Source of the DNA: Aliihoeflea sp. 40Bstr573 | GTDB taxonomy: Bacteria; Pseudomonadota; Alphaproteobacteria; Rhizobiales; Rhizobiaceae | Assembly: GCF_024105655.1 (NCBI RefSeq) | Contig: NZ_JAAAMH010000004.1 | Coordinates: 62,001 to 126,000 of the forward strand | DNA length: 64,000 bases | Direction: 5' to 3' | Part shown: positions 47,913-55,820 of the stretch, in pieces | Layout of the letters: every line of letters begins with the position of its first letter | Position numbering within the stretch: position 1 is the stretch's first letter | Program-made: the position numbers and the translations under genes | Notes under the pieces: generated by a model | Database searches by the model: none | What the model saw: the letters and a program-made list of their open reading frames with translations, nothing else | Told to the model about the DNA's origin: nothing

Positions 47913-49481
47913 TCACTTCTTCTTCGGCAGGCCCGGAAGGCTGCCGAAACCAGGCAATCCGCCCCCTTGGCCGCCACCGCCGAGGCCGGGCAATCCACCC
48001 GGCAACCCCTTGCCGAGGCCAGAGGCCTGAACCTGTTTCTGCAGCGCTTCGAGCTGTTTGGGGTCCATCTTGGAAAGGTCCGGCATGCCGCCGCCGAGAC
48101 CGCCCATCCCGCCCATGCCTCCAAGCCCCATCTTGGATGCCATGCCGCCCATGAGGCCGCGCATCATGCCGCCGCCCTTGCCCTTGCCGCCCATGGCTTT
48201 CATCATGTCGGCCATCTGGCGATGCATCTTGAGAAGCTTGTTGATCGCGGCGGCATCGGTGCCCGAGCCGGCGGCGATGCGCTTCTTGCGCGAATGCTTC
48301 AAGAGGTCGGGGTTGGAGCGCTCGGCCCTGGTCATCGACTGGATGATGGCGATCTGGCGCGCAAAGGTCTTGTCGTCGAAGCCGGCGGTCGCGATCTGGT
48401 CCTTCATCTTCCCCATGCCCGGCATCATGCCCATGATCCCGCCCATGCCGCCCATCTTCTGCATCTGGCGGAGCTGGTCGGCGAGGTCGTCGAGGTCGAA
48501 CTTGCCGGCCTGCATCTTCTTGGCCATCGCCTGCGCCTTTTCGGCGTCGATGGTCTCGGATGCGCGCTCGACGAGGGAGACGATGTCGCCCATGCCCAAA
48601 ATGCGGTCGGCGATGCGCTTGGGATAGAACTCCTCCAGCGCGTCCATCTTCTCGCCGGTGCCGATCAGCTTGATCGGCTTGCCGGTGACGGCGCGCATCG
48701 AAAGGGCGGCGCCGCCGCGTCCGTCGCCGTCCATGCGGGTCAGGACGAGGCCGGTGATGCCCACGCGGGAATCGAAGTTCTGCGCCAGGTTGACCGCGTC
48801 CTGGCCAGTCAGCGAATCCGCGACCAGCAGGATTTCGTGGGGCTTGGCGACGGCCTTGATCTCGGCCATCTCCGCCATCAGCGGCTCGTCGATATGCGTA
48901 CGGCCGGCGGTGTCGAGGATGACGACGTCATGGCCGCCGAGACGCGCTGCCTGCACCGCGCGCCTGGCGATGTCGACCGGCGACTGGCCGGCGATGATCG
49001 GCAGCGTGGCGACCTGCGTCTGCTCGCCGAGCTGGCGAAGCTGCTCCTGCGCGGCCGGGCGGCGCGTGTCGAGCGACGCCATCAGGATCTTCTTGCCCTG
49101 GCGGGCGGTCAGCCGCTTGGCGATCTTGGCCGAGGTCGTGGTCTTGCCCGAGCCCTGCAGGCCGACCATCATCACGACGACCGGCGCAGGCGCGTTGAGA
49201 TCGATGGTCGCGCCTTCCGCGCCCAGCATCTCGACCAGCTCGTCATGAACGATCTTGACGACCATCTGGCCGGGCTTGATCGACTTCAGCACTTCAGCGC
49301 CGACGGCCTTTGCCTTGACCTTGTCGGTGAAGGAGCGGACGACCTCGAGTGCGACGTCGGCCTCGATCAGCGCGCGGCGAACCTCGCGCAGCGCCGCCGA
49401 GACATCTGCCTCGGAGAGCGCGCCGCGGCCCGTCAGGCCGTTCAGGATGGAGCCAAGCCGCTCCTGAAGTGATTCAAACAT
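47913..49481 (-). CDS. ffh: Signal recognition particle protein Ffh
   Basis: 522-residue SRP GTPase. N domain opening MFESLQERLGSILNGLTGRG; G motifs GLQGSGKTTTSAKIAKRL, DTAGRTHIDEPLMAE and TRMDGDGRGGAAL; M domain from about residue 300 with methionine-rich helices that bind signal sequences and 4.5S RNA (SGTDAAAINKLLKMHRQMAD). The C-terminus is a long Gly/Met-rich repeat-like tail (GGMGGMGGLGGGMPDLS). Start MFESLQ is standard. Partner FtsY is encoded at 7.9-9.4 kb. Confidence 0.97.
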   Translation of the reverse strand: MFESLQERLGSILNGLTGRGALSEADVSAALREVRRALIEADVALEVVRSFTDKVKAKAVGAEVLKSIKPGQMVVKIVHDELVEMLGAEGATIDLNAPAPVVVMMVGLQGSGKTTTSAKIAKRLTARQGKKILMASLDTRRPAAQEQLRQLGEQTQVATLPIIAGQSPVDIARRAVQAARLGGHDVVILDTAGRTHIDEPLMAEMAEIKAVAKPHEILLVADSLTGQDAVNLAQNFDSRVGITGLVLTRMDGDGRGGAALSMRAVTGKPIKLIGTGEKMDALEEFYPKRIADRILGMGDIVSLVERASETIDAEKAQAMAKKMQAGKFDLDDLADQLRQMQKMGGMGGIMGMMPGMGKMKDQIATAGFDDKTFARQIAIIQSMTRAERSNPDLLKHSRKKRIAAGSGTDAAAINKLLKMHRQMADMMKAMGGKGKGGGMMRGLMGGMASKMGLGGMGGMGGLGGGMPDLSKMDPKQLEALQKQVQASGLGKGLPGGLPGLGGGGQGGGLPGFGSLPGLPKKK

Positions 49482-49801
49482 CCGCCGTCCTTTTGTCTCG
49501 TGCCCTGTCGCCCGAGAGGTAATGCGTGCCGCGCCGAAACCCAACAGCCCAAAGCAGAACGACACCCGGGGGCGCTCAGCGCTGCCGGGTGTTGACCTCC
49601 AGGATCGGCCTCTTCAAAGGTTGAAAAGCGCCCTGGTCGGCTGCTCGGAGTTGTCACTCGTCGCGGAAACTGGCGGCCTTTGACCGCAAAAATGCAGCGG
49701 AGTCAAGGCAAGCGCTCTCTCCATCGTGATGCACACCCCATGGACGGGCGCTCCATCTGGGCTAGCATGGCCAGGACGTCCATCGACGAAGGAGGACAGC
49801 C
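49482..49801. other. Gene-free divergent region between ffh and DUF6152 gene
   Basis: 320 bases. A hairpin ACACCCGG / CCGGGTGT (49562-49592, 15-base loop) is the only strong structure. The conserved core of 4.5S RNA (GGAAGGAAGCAGC) was looked for and is not present. No coding frame is convincing. Confidence 0.55.
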
Positions 49802-50188
49802 ATGCAACGTTCCGCCGCAATCAAGGCCGCGATAACCGGCATGCTTTTCGCCGTGACGGTCGCCGTTCCGGCGCTCGCCCACCATGGCTGGTCGTGGGCC
49901 GAGGAAGAGTTTTCGGAGCTGACGGGAACGGTGCGCTCCGTCTTCGTCGGCAACCCGCATGCGCGCATCGAGCTCGAAGTCGATGGCGAAGTCTGGACCG
50001 TCGAACTGGCGCCTCCCGCCGCCACTGAGCGCGCGGGCTTCACGGAAGAGGCCGTGGCGAGCGGTGATGAGGCGACGGTGGTCGGACACCGCTCGCGCGA
50101 TGCCAACGAACGGACCTTCAAGGCCGTGCGCGTCATCGTTGGAGACGAGAGCTACGATGTCTATCCGCGCAGGCTGCCGCCGGCCTGA
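49802..50188 (+). CDS. DUF6152 family secreted protein
   Basis: 128 residues. Signal peptide MQRSAAIKAAITGMLFAVTV (cleavage after ALA) followed by the family opening HHGWSWAEEEFSELTGTVRS and the closing FKAVRVIVGDESYDVYPRRL. A small beta-rich periplasmic protein of unknown role; N-terminal HH after cleavage could bind metal, which is speculative. It is followed three bases later by a DUF6644 membrane protein gene, a pairing seen in other proteobacteria. Confidence 0.82.
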   Translation: MQRSAAIKAAITGMLFAVTVAVPALAHHGWSWAEEEFSELTGTVRSVFVGNPHARIELEVDGEVWTVELAPPAATERAGFTEEAVASGDEATVVGHRSRDANERTFKAVRVIVGDESYDVYPRRLPPA

Positions 50189-50191
50189 CGG

Positions 50192-50635
50192 GTGGAGTTT
50201 TTCGCCGCACTGGAGACCCTGGCGCCGATCGAGGCGCTCAAGGTATCGTTCTACGTCTATCCCGTCGTCAACGGCCTGCATATCCTGTCGATCGGCACGC
50301 TCGTCGTCTCGGTGCTGCTCCTCGACCTGCGCATTCTCGGCGCCTTTGCCAGCCTGCCGGAAGCGGCGGCAGCACGGGTTTTCCGTCGCCTCGCCTTCAT
50401 CGGCTTTGGCGGCGCGGTCGCCACCGGCGTGCCGATGTTCGCGATCCAGGCAACCACCTATGTCGCGAACCCTGCCTTCCGCATCAAGATGGCGCTGCTG
50501 CTCCTGGCCGGGTTCAACGCAGCGCTCTTCGCCATCTGGCCTGCGCAGACGGCACGGCGCGGGCTCGCCACGCCCTCCCTCGCTTTGTGGCTCGGCGTCC
50601 TCTTTGCAGGCCGGTTCATCGGCTTCGTCGAATAG
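50192..50635 (+). CDS. DUF6644 family membrane protein
   Basis: 147 residues with four helices and a GTG start (MEFFAALETLAPIEALKVSF). Pattern: YPVVNGLHILSIGTLVVSVL, RVFRRLAFIGFGGAVATGVP and NPAFRIKMALLLLAGFNAAL. The conserved histidine in the first helix and Lys/Asn later suggest a small b-type cytochrome-like or copper-related membrane protein, but no cofactor can be shown. Coupled to the DUF6152 gene. Confidence 0.78.
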   Translation: MEFFAALETLAPIEALKVSFYVYPVVNGLHILSIGTLVVSVLLLDLRILGAFASLPEAAAARVFRRLAFIGFGGAVATGVPMFAIQATTYVANPAFRIKMALLLLAGFNAALFAIWPAQTARRGLATPSLALWLGVLFAGRFIGFVE

Positions 50636-50694
50636 GCATTGCGCTCGCTCTGGTTGATTGTAGGCTCAACTGCTGGACGGCGGAGTGATGGACG

Positions 50695-51381
50695 ATGGGT
50701 CGGGTCTTGATTGCGCTGCACATTTTTGTCGCCGCGACCGCCTCGGTCGGGGCGCAAGAAACGTCGTCAATCGAGGTCGATGCCGGCCGGTCCGTCGTCG
50801 TCGAGGATGCGATCTCGGGGTATGATTATCTGGACTTCACGGTCGACACTGCGGCCGGTGACGTCTTGGCCGTCATATTGGCGGCAACCGATCTTTCCAC
50901 CTATTTCAACGTCATGTCGCCGAACGTCGACGAAGCCATCTTCAACGGCTCCATCGAGGGCGACAGTTTCGCCGGAACGGTGGACACGGCCGGCCTGCAG
51001 ACGATCCGCGTCTATATGATGCGCAACGCAGCACGGCGTGGCGAGACAAGCCGCTTTGCTCTGGCGATCGGAAGGCCTGGAACTGGGGGCGTCGATGGGA
51101 TGGACGCGCTGGTCGCCGGCTCTCCGTTTCATGCGACGGCGCAAATCGACTGCGGCGCGACCGGCGAGCGCAGATGCCCGGCCGGCGTGGTGCGGGGTGC
51201 CGCCGGAAAGACAGCGATCTTCGTAACGAATCCAGATACCGGCATTCGCCACTGGATCGACCTCGATCAGGGAACGATCGATGGGCCGGCCGCCCGCACG
51301 AGGCAAGAAGGCGACACGTTGCATGTGACACTCGGCGATGCGGAGTATCGGATTCCGCAGGCATTCGTGACCGGCGACTGA
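50695..51381 (+). CDS. Secreted protein of unknown function
   Basis: 228 residues. Signal peptide MGRVLIALHIFVAATASVGA (cleavage before QET). The rest looks like a beta-sandwich (PPC-like) domain: GYDYLDFTVDTAAGDVLAVI, ATDLSTYFNVMSPN, FAGTVDTAGLQTIRVYMMRN, then a second small domain with two cysteines (IDCGATGERRCPAGVV) and IFVTNPDTGIRHWIDLDQG. No named family recognised. It is followed six bases later by a membrane protein gene. Confidence 0.7.
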   Translation: MGRVLIALHIFVAATASVGAQETSSIEVDAGRSVVVEDAISGYDYLDFTVDTAAGDVLAVILAATDLSTYFNVMSPNVDEAIFNGSIEGDSFAGTVDTAGLQTIRVYMMRNAARRGETSRFALAIGRPGTGGVDGMDALVAGSPFHATAQIDCGATGERRCPAGVVRGAAGKTAIFVTNPDTGIRHWIDLDQGTIDGPAARTRQEGDTLHVTLGDAEYRIPQAFVTGD

Positions 51382-51387
51382 CCGCAC

Positions 51388-52050
51388 ATGGACTTCATGC
51401 GCCTGCTCAAATCGCTCGAGGAACTGCTTTACGAGCTTGTTTCCTGGATCGTGTTCTATCCGCTGACGATGTGGCACGCGCTGCGCCATCCGCTCGAGGC
51501 CATGCGCTATTCGGAAGCGGAACTCGGGGACGCGCCTGAAGATCAATACAGCGACAAGCTCAGTCCGCCGATCTTCCTGCTGCTGACTTTGCTTATCGCC
51601 CATGCCATCGAACTGGCGCTGGTTCCAGCGCAACCGGCGCTTCCCGTCTTCCTCGCCGACGAACGCAATCTTCTCATGTTCCGCGCGCTGATGTTCAGCC
51701 TCTATCCGCTCACCATCGCGGTGACGATTGTACGGGTAAGGGCGGCGCGGCTGGATCGGGAGACGCTGCGCAGGCCGTTCTACAGCCAGTGTTACGTGGC
51801 CGCACCGTTCGTACTCGGCCTCGATATCGGCGTGATCATCGTGCGGCTCGGTGACAAAACCGGCATCGTGATTGGCCTCATCGTTGCAATTGCGGCCTGC
51901 CTTTGGCTCTTCACGGTCGAAATCCTGTGGTTCCACCGCAAATTGCGTCTGTCCTATCTTCGGGCATCGGCCAGCGTTGCCTTCGCCTTCGCTGTCGCCA
52001 CGGTGCTCATCATATGCGTTGCCCTGGCAATCGATTCCATCACGTCCTGA
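51388..52050 (+). CDS. Polytopic membrane protein of unknown function
   Basis: 220 residues with about five helices (near 65-85, 98-115, 130-150, 155-178, 190-215). The soluble N-terminus MDFMRLLKSLEELLYELVSW leads into WHALRHPLEAMRYSEAELGD. The pattern slightly resembles Yip1-like permease-like proteins of rhizobia, without certainty. Probably in an operon with the preceding secreted protein gene. Converges on another membrane protein gene across a hairpin. Confidence 0.7.
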   Translation: MDFMRLLKSLEELLYELVSWIVFYPLTMWHALRHPLEAMRYSEAELGDAPEDQYSDKLSPPIFLLLTLLIAHAIELALVPAQPALPVFLADERNLLMFRALMFSLYPLTIAVTIVRVRAARLDRETLRRPFYSQCYVAAPFVLGLDIGVIIVRLGDKTGIVIGLIVAIAACLWLFTVEILWFHRKLRLSYLRASASVAFAFAVATVLIICVALAIDSITS

Positions 52051-52053
52051 AAC

Positions 52054-52086
52054 GAAAAACGCCACCCCGGCAAGCCGGGACGGCGT
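52054..52086 (-). terminator. Terminator after 300-residue membrane protein gene
   Basis: Stem ACGCC/GGCGT plus inner CCCGG/CCGGG with a small internal loop and CAAG tetraloop; on the minus strand it is followed by a U run (AAAAA at 52054-52058). Confidence 0.7.
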
Positions 52087-52110
52087 CGTGTCACAAAGCA
52101 GATTCGCTTT

Positions 52111-53013
52111 TTACCAGGGACGGACCCAGCCTTCAATCACGGTTTGCTTGTCTCGATGATTGCCACCCATGACGGCGCCGAAATAGGCGGCGGAGGCGGA
52201 GATGAGCAGCGAAGCGGCGGTGATGAAGGCGGCGATCATGCCGATGCGGCGGGCCTGGTCGGCGGTCTCGCGAGCGGTGGCCTCCAACTCCTGCGCCTGT
52301 GCCCAAATCTCGTCGACGCGGGCCTGCGCTTCGGCCTCTTCGACACCGGTGCGCGCGGCAACGACGTTGGCAAGATAGGCACGGTCGCTCTCGGCAAGCT
52401 CGCCCTCGGCGACGGCCGTCACGAGGATGCGGCCGACTTCATCGCGCAATTCGCCGTTTGCCGTATCGGTCGCAGTACCCGGACGCAGCAGGCGGTCGGT
52501 CAACAGTGTGTTCGGGTCGATTTCCTCGACCAGCGTGGCGGCGCCCGACGCCGCGCCGCCAACAGCGTTTCCGACGGCGTTGGTTGCGGTTCCGAGCACG
52601 GCGGAGGCACTCGAAAAGGCCATGATGGCCCCGACCAGCACGCCCAGGCCCCACACCAGAAGGCCATGCGAGCCATCGCGAATATCAGATTCATCCTCGG
52701 TCGCGTCATAGTTGCGGCGGCGCAGGCGACCGGTCAGGTAGCCGCCCGCCATGAAGGACGAGACTTGTACCCAAAGCAGCCAGAGCGCCGCGGCGATGGC
52801 AAAGCCGACGAGAGACATGCCAGAACCTTCATAGGCCGAACTGAAAGTCAGCCCGAGCGCGGAGCCGAAGGCGAGCAGGACGAAGGAGATCGCCGAGGCG
52901 AGCACTGTTCCGCCGATGATGGCCGCCCAGTCGACATAGGACCTCTCGTCGCCGGTCGCGATTGCGGTCGCGCCGACAGGCGGCGTCGGCGCCGCGCCAT
53001 AGTTTGGATTCAT
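52111..53013 (-). CDS. Membrane protein of unknown function, 300 residues
   Basis: MNPNYGAAPTPPVGATAIAT leads to helices at about 30-60, 68-90, 112-140 and 262-285. Between the third and fourth helix lies a soluble, Ala/Glu-rich region with coiled-coil character (VEEAEAQARVDEIWAQAQEL). The SYVDWAAIIGGTVLASAISF segment is often seen in rhizobial stress-related membrane proteins. It lies 21 bases after a 24-residue membrane peptide gene on the same strand and likely shares its EcfG-type promoter. No function is known. Confidence 0.75.
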   Translation of the reverse strand: MNPNYGAAPTPPVGATAIATGDERSYVDWAAIIGGTVLASAISFVLLAFGSALGLTFSSAYEGSGMSLVGFAIAAALWLLWVQVSSFMAGGYLTGRLRRRNYDATEDESDIRDGSHGLLVWGLGVLVGAIMAFSSASAVLGTATNAVGNAVGGAASGAATLVEEIDPNTLLTDRLLRPGTATDTANGELRDEVGRILVTAVAEGELAESDRAYLANVVAARTGVEEAEAQARVDEIWAQAQELEATARETADQARRIGMIAAFITAASLLISASAAYFGAVMGGNHRDKQTVIEGWVRPW

Positions 53014-53034
53014 GGGACGTCTCCGGGTGGGCGC

Positions 53035-53109
53035 TTAGCGCAGGCCAAGAAGGGACAGAAGGAAGAGAACGACCACGACGAGGCCGACGAGATAGATGAT
53101 GCCGTGCAT
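53035..53109 (-). CDS. 24-residue single-helix membrane peptide
   Basis: MHGIIYLVGLVVVVLFLLSLLG plus LR: a short N-terminus, one hydrophobic helix and a basic end. Similar tiny proteins with the IIYLVGL-type start and LGLR end occur in other rhizobia, from memory. GGGAG stands seven bases before the ATG, and a GGAAC-N18-TT promoter-like sequence lies 36 bases upstream. It precedes the 300-residue membrane protein gene by 21 bases. Confidence 0.7.
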   Translation of the reverse strand: MHGIIYLVGLVVVVLFLLSLLGLR

Positions 53110-53144
53110 TTTGGGCTCCCAGGCATTTCAGTTTCTACGGAAAC

Positions 53145-53169
53145 AACACGCGGATGTGATCTTCGTTCC
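53145..53169 (-). promoter_or_regulatory. Candidate EcfG-type promoter of membrane peptide operon
   Basis: On the minus strand GGAAC (53169-53165), 18 bases, TT (53146-53145), within GTGTT GTTT; 36 bases before the 24-residue gene. Confidence 0.5.
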
Positions 53170-53195
53170 CCTTCGCGCCACATAATCGCCATCAC

Positions 53196-53951
53196 TCATC
53201 CGGCGCGCGCGGTGATCGGCTGCGTCGTGGTGATCATCGCCTTGTCCTCGTCCATGTGAAGGTAGAGCGGATCGAAGAGCGCGAACTCCTCCAGCCCGTC
53301 CGGATCGAGAAGCGTCAGGACCTGACCATCAAAGGCGATCAGTCCGCGCTTGCGCAGATCCTGCAGCACCCGGTTGACGTGCACGACCGAAAGCCCCGTC
53401 GTCTCGGCAAGGTCCGTCTGGCGCAGCGGCAGCGCAACCTTGTGTCCCTCCACCAGATCGACGAAGCGTGCCCGGTGATAGATCTCGCAGAAGAGATGCG
53501 CCATGCGCTCTGCCGCTGTACGCTGTCCCATACTCAAGAGCCATTCGCGGCTGATGGATTCCTCCACCAGCGTCGCCCACCAGAGCGCCCGCATGATGCG
53601 CGGATAGCGGTCGGTGATGGCCATGATGCGGGATTCCGAGATGACGCGCACCGCGACCGGCGTTAGCGCCGCGATCGAATGATCCATGCGCTTGAGGACG
53701 AAGACGCGAAGGTCGCAGATGTCGCCCGCCAGAAAATAGCCGAGGATCTGCCGCCGCCCGTCGGACAGCGCCTTGTAGCGGATCGCGTATCCCTCGACGA
53801 TCAGGTTGACCCCTGTCGGGTTGTCGCCCTCGCGAATGATGTCCTGACGTGGGCTGACCATTACCGGCAGATCGGAAAGGCTCGCGAGCGCCTTGCGCTC
53901 CTCGTCGGTGAATTGCGTGAAATGTTCGAGCTTGCGGATAAGCGCGTCCAT
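53196..53951 (-). CDS. Crp/Fnr family transcriptional regulator 1
   Basis: 251 residues. N-terminal cyclic-nucleotide-binding-like domain (LVMVSPRQDIIREGDNPTGV-type core, IREGDNPTGVNLIVEGYAIR, ILGYFLAGDICDLRVFVLKR), then SREWLLSMGQRTAAERMAHL and the helix-turn-helix LPLRQTDLAETTGLSVVHVN RVLQDLRKRGLIAF. The N-terminal FNR cysteine cluster is absent, so it is not an oxygen-sensing FNR. A paralogue is encoded divergently 273 bases away. Regulator type and ligand unknown. Confidence 0.88.
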   Translation of the reverse strand: MDALIRKLEHFTQFTDEERKALASLSDLPVMVSPRQDIIREGDNPTGVNLIVEGYAIRYKALSDGRRQILGYFLAGDICDLRVFVLKRMDHSIAALTPVAVRVISESRIMAITDRYPRIMRALWWATLVEESISREWLLSMGQRTAAERMAHLFCEIYHRARFVDLVEGHKVALPLRQTDLAETTGLSVVHVNRVLQDLRKRGLIAFDGQVLTLLDPDGLEEFALFDPLYLHMDEDKAMITTTQPITARAG

Positions 53952-54224
53952 GGTCGGTCTCCGAAATGGCTCGTGTATCGCAAGTCGCTAAAACGTGCGT
54001 GCGCTGAAAAGGTTCGTTTGCCGACAGGGCGGTGCAGGCACGGATGATGCGGGGATTGTGGTTGGGACTGTGACCGTCAAGCCACTCACCGTTGGGACTT
54101 CGGCCTATGTTTGGCAAACCGCCGAATAGTTGAATATTGACTAACAAATGTGAAAGCCGAGCATTTCCGACTTCGCTAAGGCGGAAAGGTTTCCTGTGCA
54201 CCTACGCTGCAGGGCCTTAATTCG
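53952..54224. promoter_or_regulatory. Divergent region between two Crp/Fnr genes
   Basis: 273 bases with promoters for both genes. The inverted repeat GTTTG-G-CAAAC (54109-54119) is the only clear palindrome. A canonical FNR/Crp box (TTGAT-N4-ATCAA or TGTGA-N6-TCACA) was not seen. Confidence 0.4.
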
Positions 54225-55022
54225 TTGCGGCCGGATCTCATTTTGCTCGATGCTTTTCTTTTGAAATTGGGCCGTCGGGGCCATGATGGAGAGCCGATCG
54301 CTCGGCTTTCGCAGCTGGGTTTGCGTGATCGCCAGTTCGGCCAGGACCAGGATCTGACGCGGGAAGGCGACCGCTCCCCCAACGTGACGCTTCTGACGGA
54401 CGGACTTGCCGCCCGCTACAAGCTCCTGTCGTCCGGTCGTCGCCAGATCACCACGCTCCTCGTCCCCGGCGATTTCCTCGACCTGTCGAGCTTCCTCGTG
54501 CCACGCCGCGATTTCGGCGTCGTCGCGGTCACCGCCTGCCGCGCCGTCACCATTGACAACGAGCAGCTGCGCCGCATCTGCGAGGCCGATCGTGCCGCGA
54601 GCTACCTCTTGTGGACGGAGACCTGCATCGAAGCGGCCATCCAGCGCGAATGGCTCGTCTCCATGGGCCGGCGCTCGGCCAAGGGCCAGATGGCGCATCT
54701 TTTCTGCGAATTGATGGTGCGCCTGGCTGCGGTCGGGCGAAGCGAGGCATCAGCGTTTCACCTGCCGCTGACGCAGAACGAACTTGCCGACGTGCTGGGC
54801 ATGTCGCCGGTCCACGTCAATCGCATTCTCAAGGAATTGCGGCGCGACGGCGTCATTGCCTGGCTGAACTATCGGATCGAAATCCTGGATTGGCAGGGCC
54901 TGGCGGATGTCGCGGAGTTCAACCCCGCCTATCTGGGCCTGCAATCGGTCGTCCCCGTCAGCAAGCCGGTTGCCGCGCACGCGCAGGACGCCACTGCGGC
55001 GCCGGCTCAGACCGTCAAGTAA
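54225..55022 (+). CDS. Crp/Fnr family transcriptional regulator 2
   Basis: 265 residues, paralogue of the divergent regulator: DLTREGDRSPNVTLLTDGLA, ITTLLVPGDFLDLSSFLVPR, QREWLVSMGRRSAKGQMAHL, and HTH LPLTQNELADVLGMSPVHVN RILKELRRDGVIAW. No FNR cysteines. No ATG is available in frame; TTG at 54225 (AGGG ten bases upstream) was used, TTG at 54243 is an alternative. The C-terminal tail (PVSKPVAAHAQDATAAPAQ) is unusual. Its stop abuts that of the converging sigma gene. Confidence 0.85.
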   Translation: MRPDLILLDAFLLKLGRRGHDGEPIARLSQLGLRDRQFGQDQDLTREGDRSPNVTLLTDGLAARYKLLSSGRRQITTLLVPGDFLDLSSFLVPRRDFGVVAVTACRAVTIDNEQLRRICEADRAASYLLWTETCIEAAIQREWLVSMGRRSAKGQMAHLFCELMVRLAAVGRSEASAFHLPLTQNELADVLGMSPVHVNRILKELRRDGVIAWLNYRIEILDWQGLADVAEFNPAYLGLQSVVPVSKPVAAHAQDATAAPAQTVK

Positions 55023-55622
55023 TCAGCCATAGCTTGGCGCCTTGGTGGCGCTGGTCGAAGGCAGATGGGAATCGGCCTCGACCGAGGCGCGGGCATCCGT
55101 CTCGCCCATCTCGTCAAGCAGGCGCGCGCGCGCCCGATTGAGCCGGCTCTTGATCGTTCCCATGGCGCAGCCGCAGATCTCGGCCGCCTCCTCATACGAG
55201 ACGCCGAGCACGCCGATCAGCATGATCACCTCGCGCTGCTGTTCCGGCAGCCTTGCCAGCGCTTCGCGGATCTCATGCCCCCGCGCCGACCATTCCTGCG
55301 TGGCAAGGACGGCCGGTCGGCTGGCGGCGTCGTCGGCGAGCGCCGGCGCCTCGCGGCTGCTCTTGCGAATCTTGGTGTAGAAGCTGTTGCGCATGATCGT
55401 GAACAGCCACGATTTCATCGCCGTTCCCGGCTGGAACTGATGGATGTTGCCGATCGCCTTGGTCAGCGTTTCCTGAACGAGATCGTCCGCATCGTTGACG
55501 TCGCGATGGAATGTCCGCGCGAAGGCACGCAGCGCCGGAATAAGGCTCACGACCTCGCTGCGTGGCAGATCCGAAATTGACGCATCCGACGATCGGTCAA
55601 GTTCACCAACCGTTGTCGGCAT
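55023..55622 (-). CDS. ECF sigma factor of the EcfG-like group
   Basis: 199 residues. Region 2: LRAFARTFHRDVNDADDLVQ ETLTKAIGN, FQPGTAMKSWLFTIMRNSFY. Region 4: LARLPEQQREVIMLIGVLGV SYEEAAEICGCAMGTIKSRL. These features place it with the EcfG/ECF15-ECF26 sigma factors of Alphaproteobacteria, the first of which direct the general stress response. No phyR or nepR is adjacent, so strict EcfG identity is unproven. Start MPTTVGELDRSS chosen over an upstream start. Its own promoter region has GGAAC-N18-TT. Confidence 0.88.
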   Translation of the reverse strand: MPTTVGELDRSSDASISDLPRSEVVSLIPALRAFARTFHRDVNDADDLVQETLTKAIGNIHQFQPGTAMKSWLFTIMRNSFYTKIRKSSREAPALADDAASRPAVLATQEWSARGHEIREALARLPEQQREVIMLIGVLGVSYEEAAEICGCAMGTIKSRLNRARARLLDEMGETDARASVEADSHLPSTSATKAPSYG

Positions 55623-55699
55623 TCGCTGGCTCCGTATGATCAAATGCTTGCAGAAGCTTTTCGTGGCAGAGCGCCGCGCGCGCGGGACCCACAATCAGG

Positions 55700-55724
55700 A
55701 ATGATTCAGCGGGGCAATCGTTCC
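55700..55724 (-). promoter_or_regulatory. Candidate EcfG-type promoter of the ECF sigma gene
   Basis: On the minus strand GGAAC (55724-55720), 18 bases, TT (55701-55700, in CATT). The region also forms an imperfect inverted repeat GGAATGATT / AATCGTTCC (55698-55724). The site is 78 bases upstream of the sigma start. Confidence 0.5.
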
Positions 55725-55820
55725 CGCCGGCGAGGGAATTTTCGGTCGCCTGCGCAACCTTCGGCTCTGGCAAAATGCGGGGCGCCTACGTAAGCTCCGC
55801 CGCGTTCAGGGAGGACGATC

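Noticed and set aside
49482-49801. 4.5S (SRP) RNA beside ffh
   Set aside because: A hairpin is present, but the conserved GGAAGGAAGCAGC core was not found on either strand.
53952-54050. TGTCGG site upstream of Crp/Fnr regulator 1 as another ECF42 promoter
   Set aside because: After 17 bases the sequence is CGCA, not CGTC or CGTT, so the -10 element does not match.
55686-55730. GGAAT...CGTT on the plus strand as promoter of acetoacetyl-CoA synthetase
   Set aside because: The -35 lacks the required C and the spacing is off; the minus-strand reading towards the sigma gene fits better.
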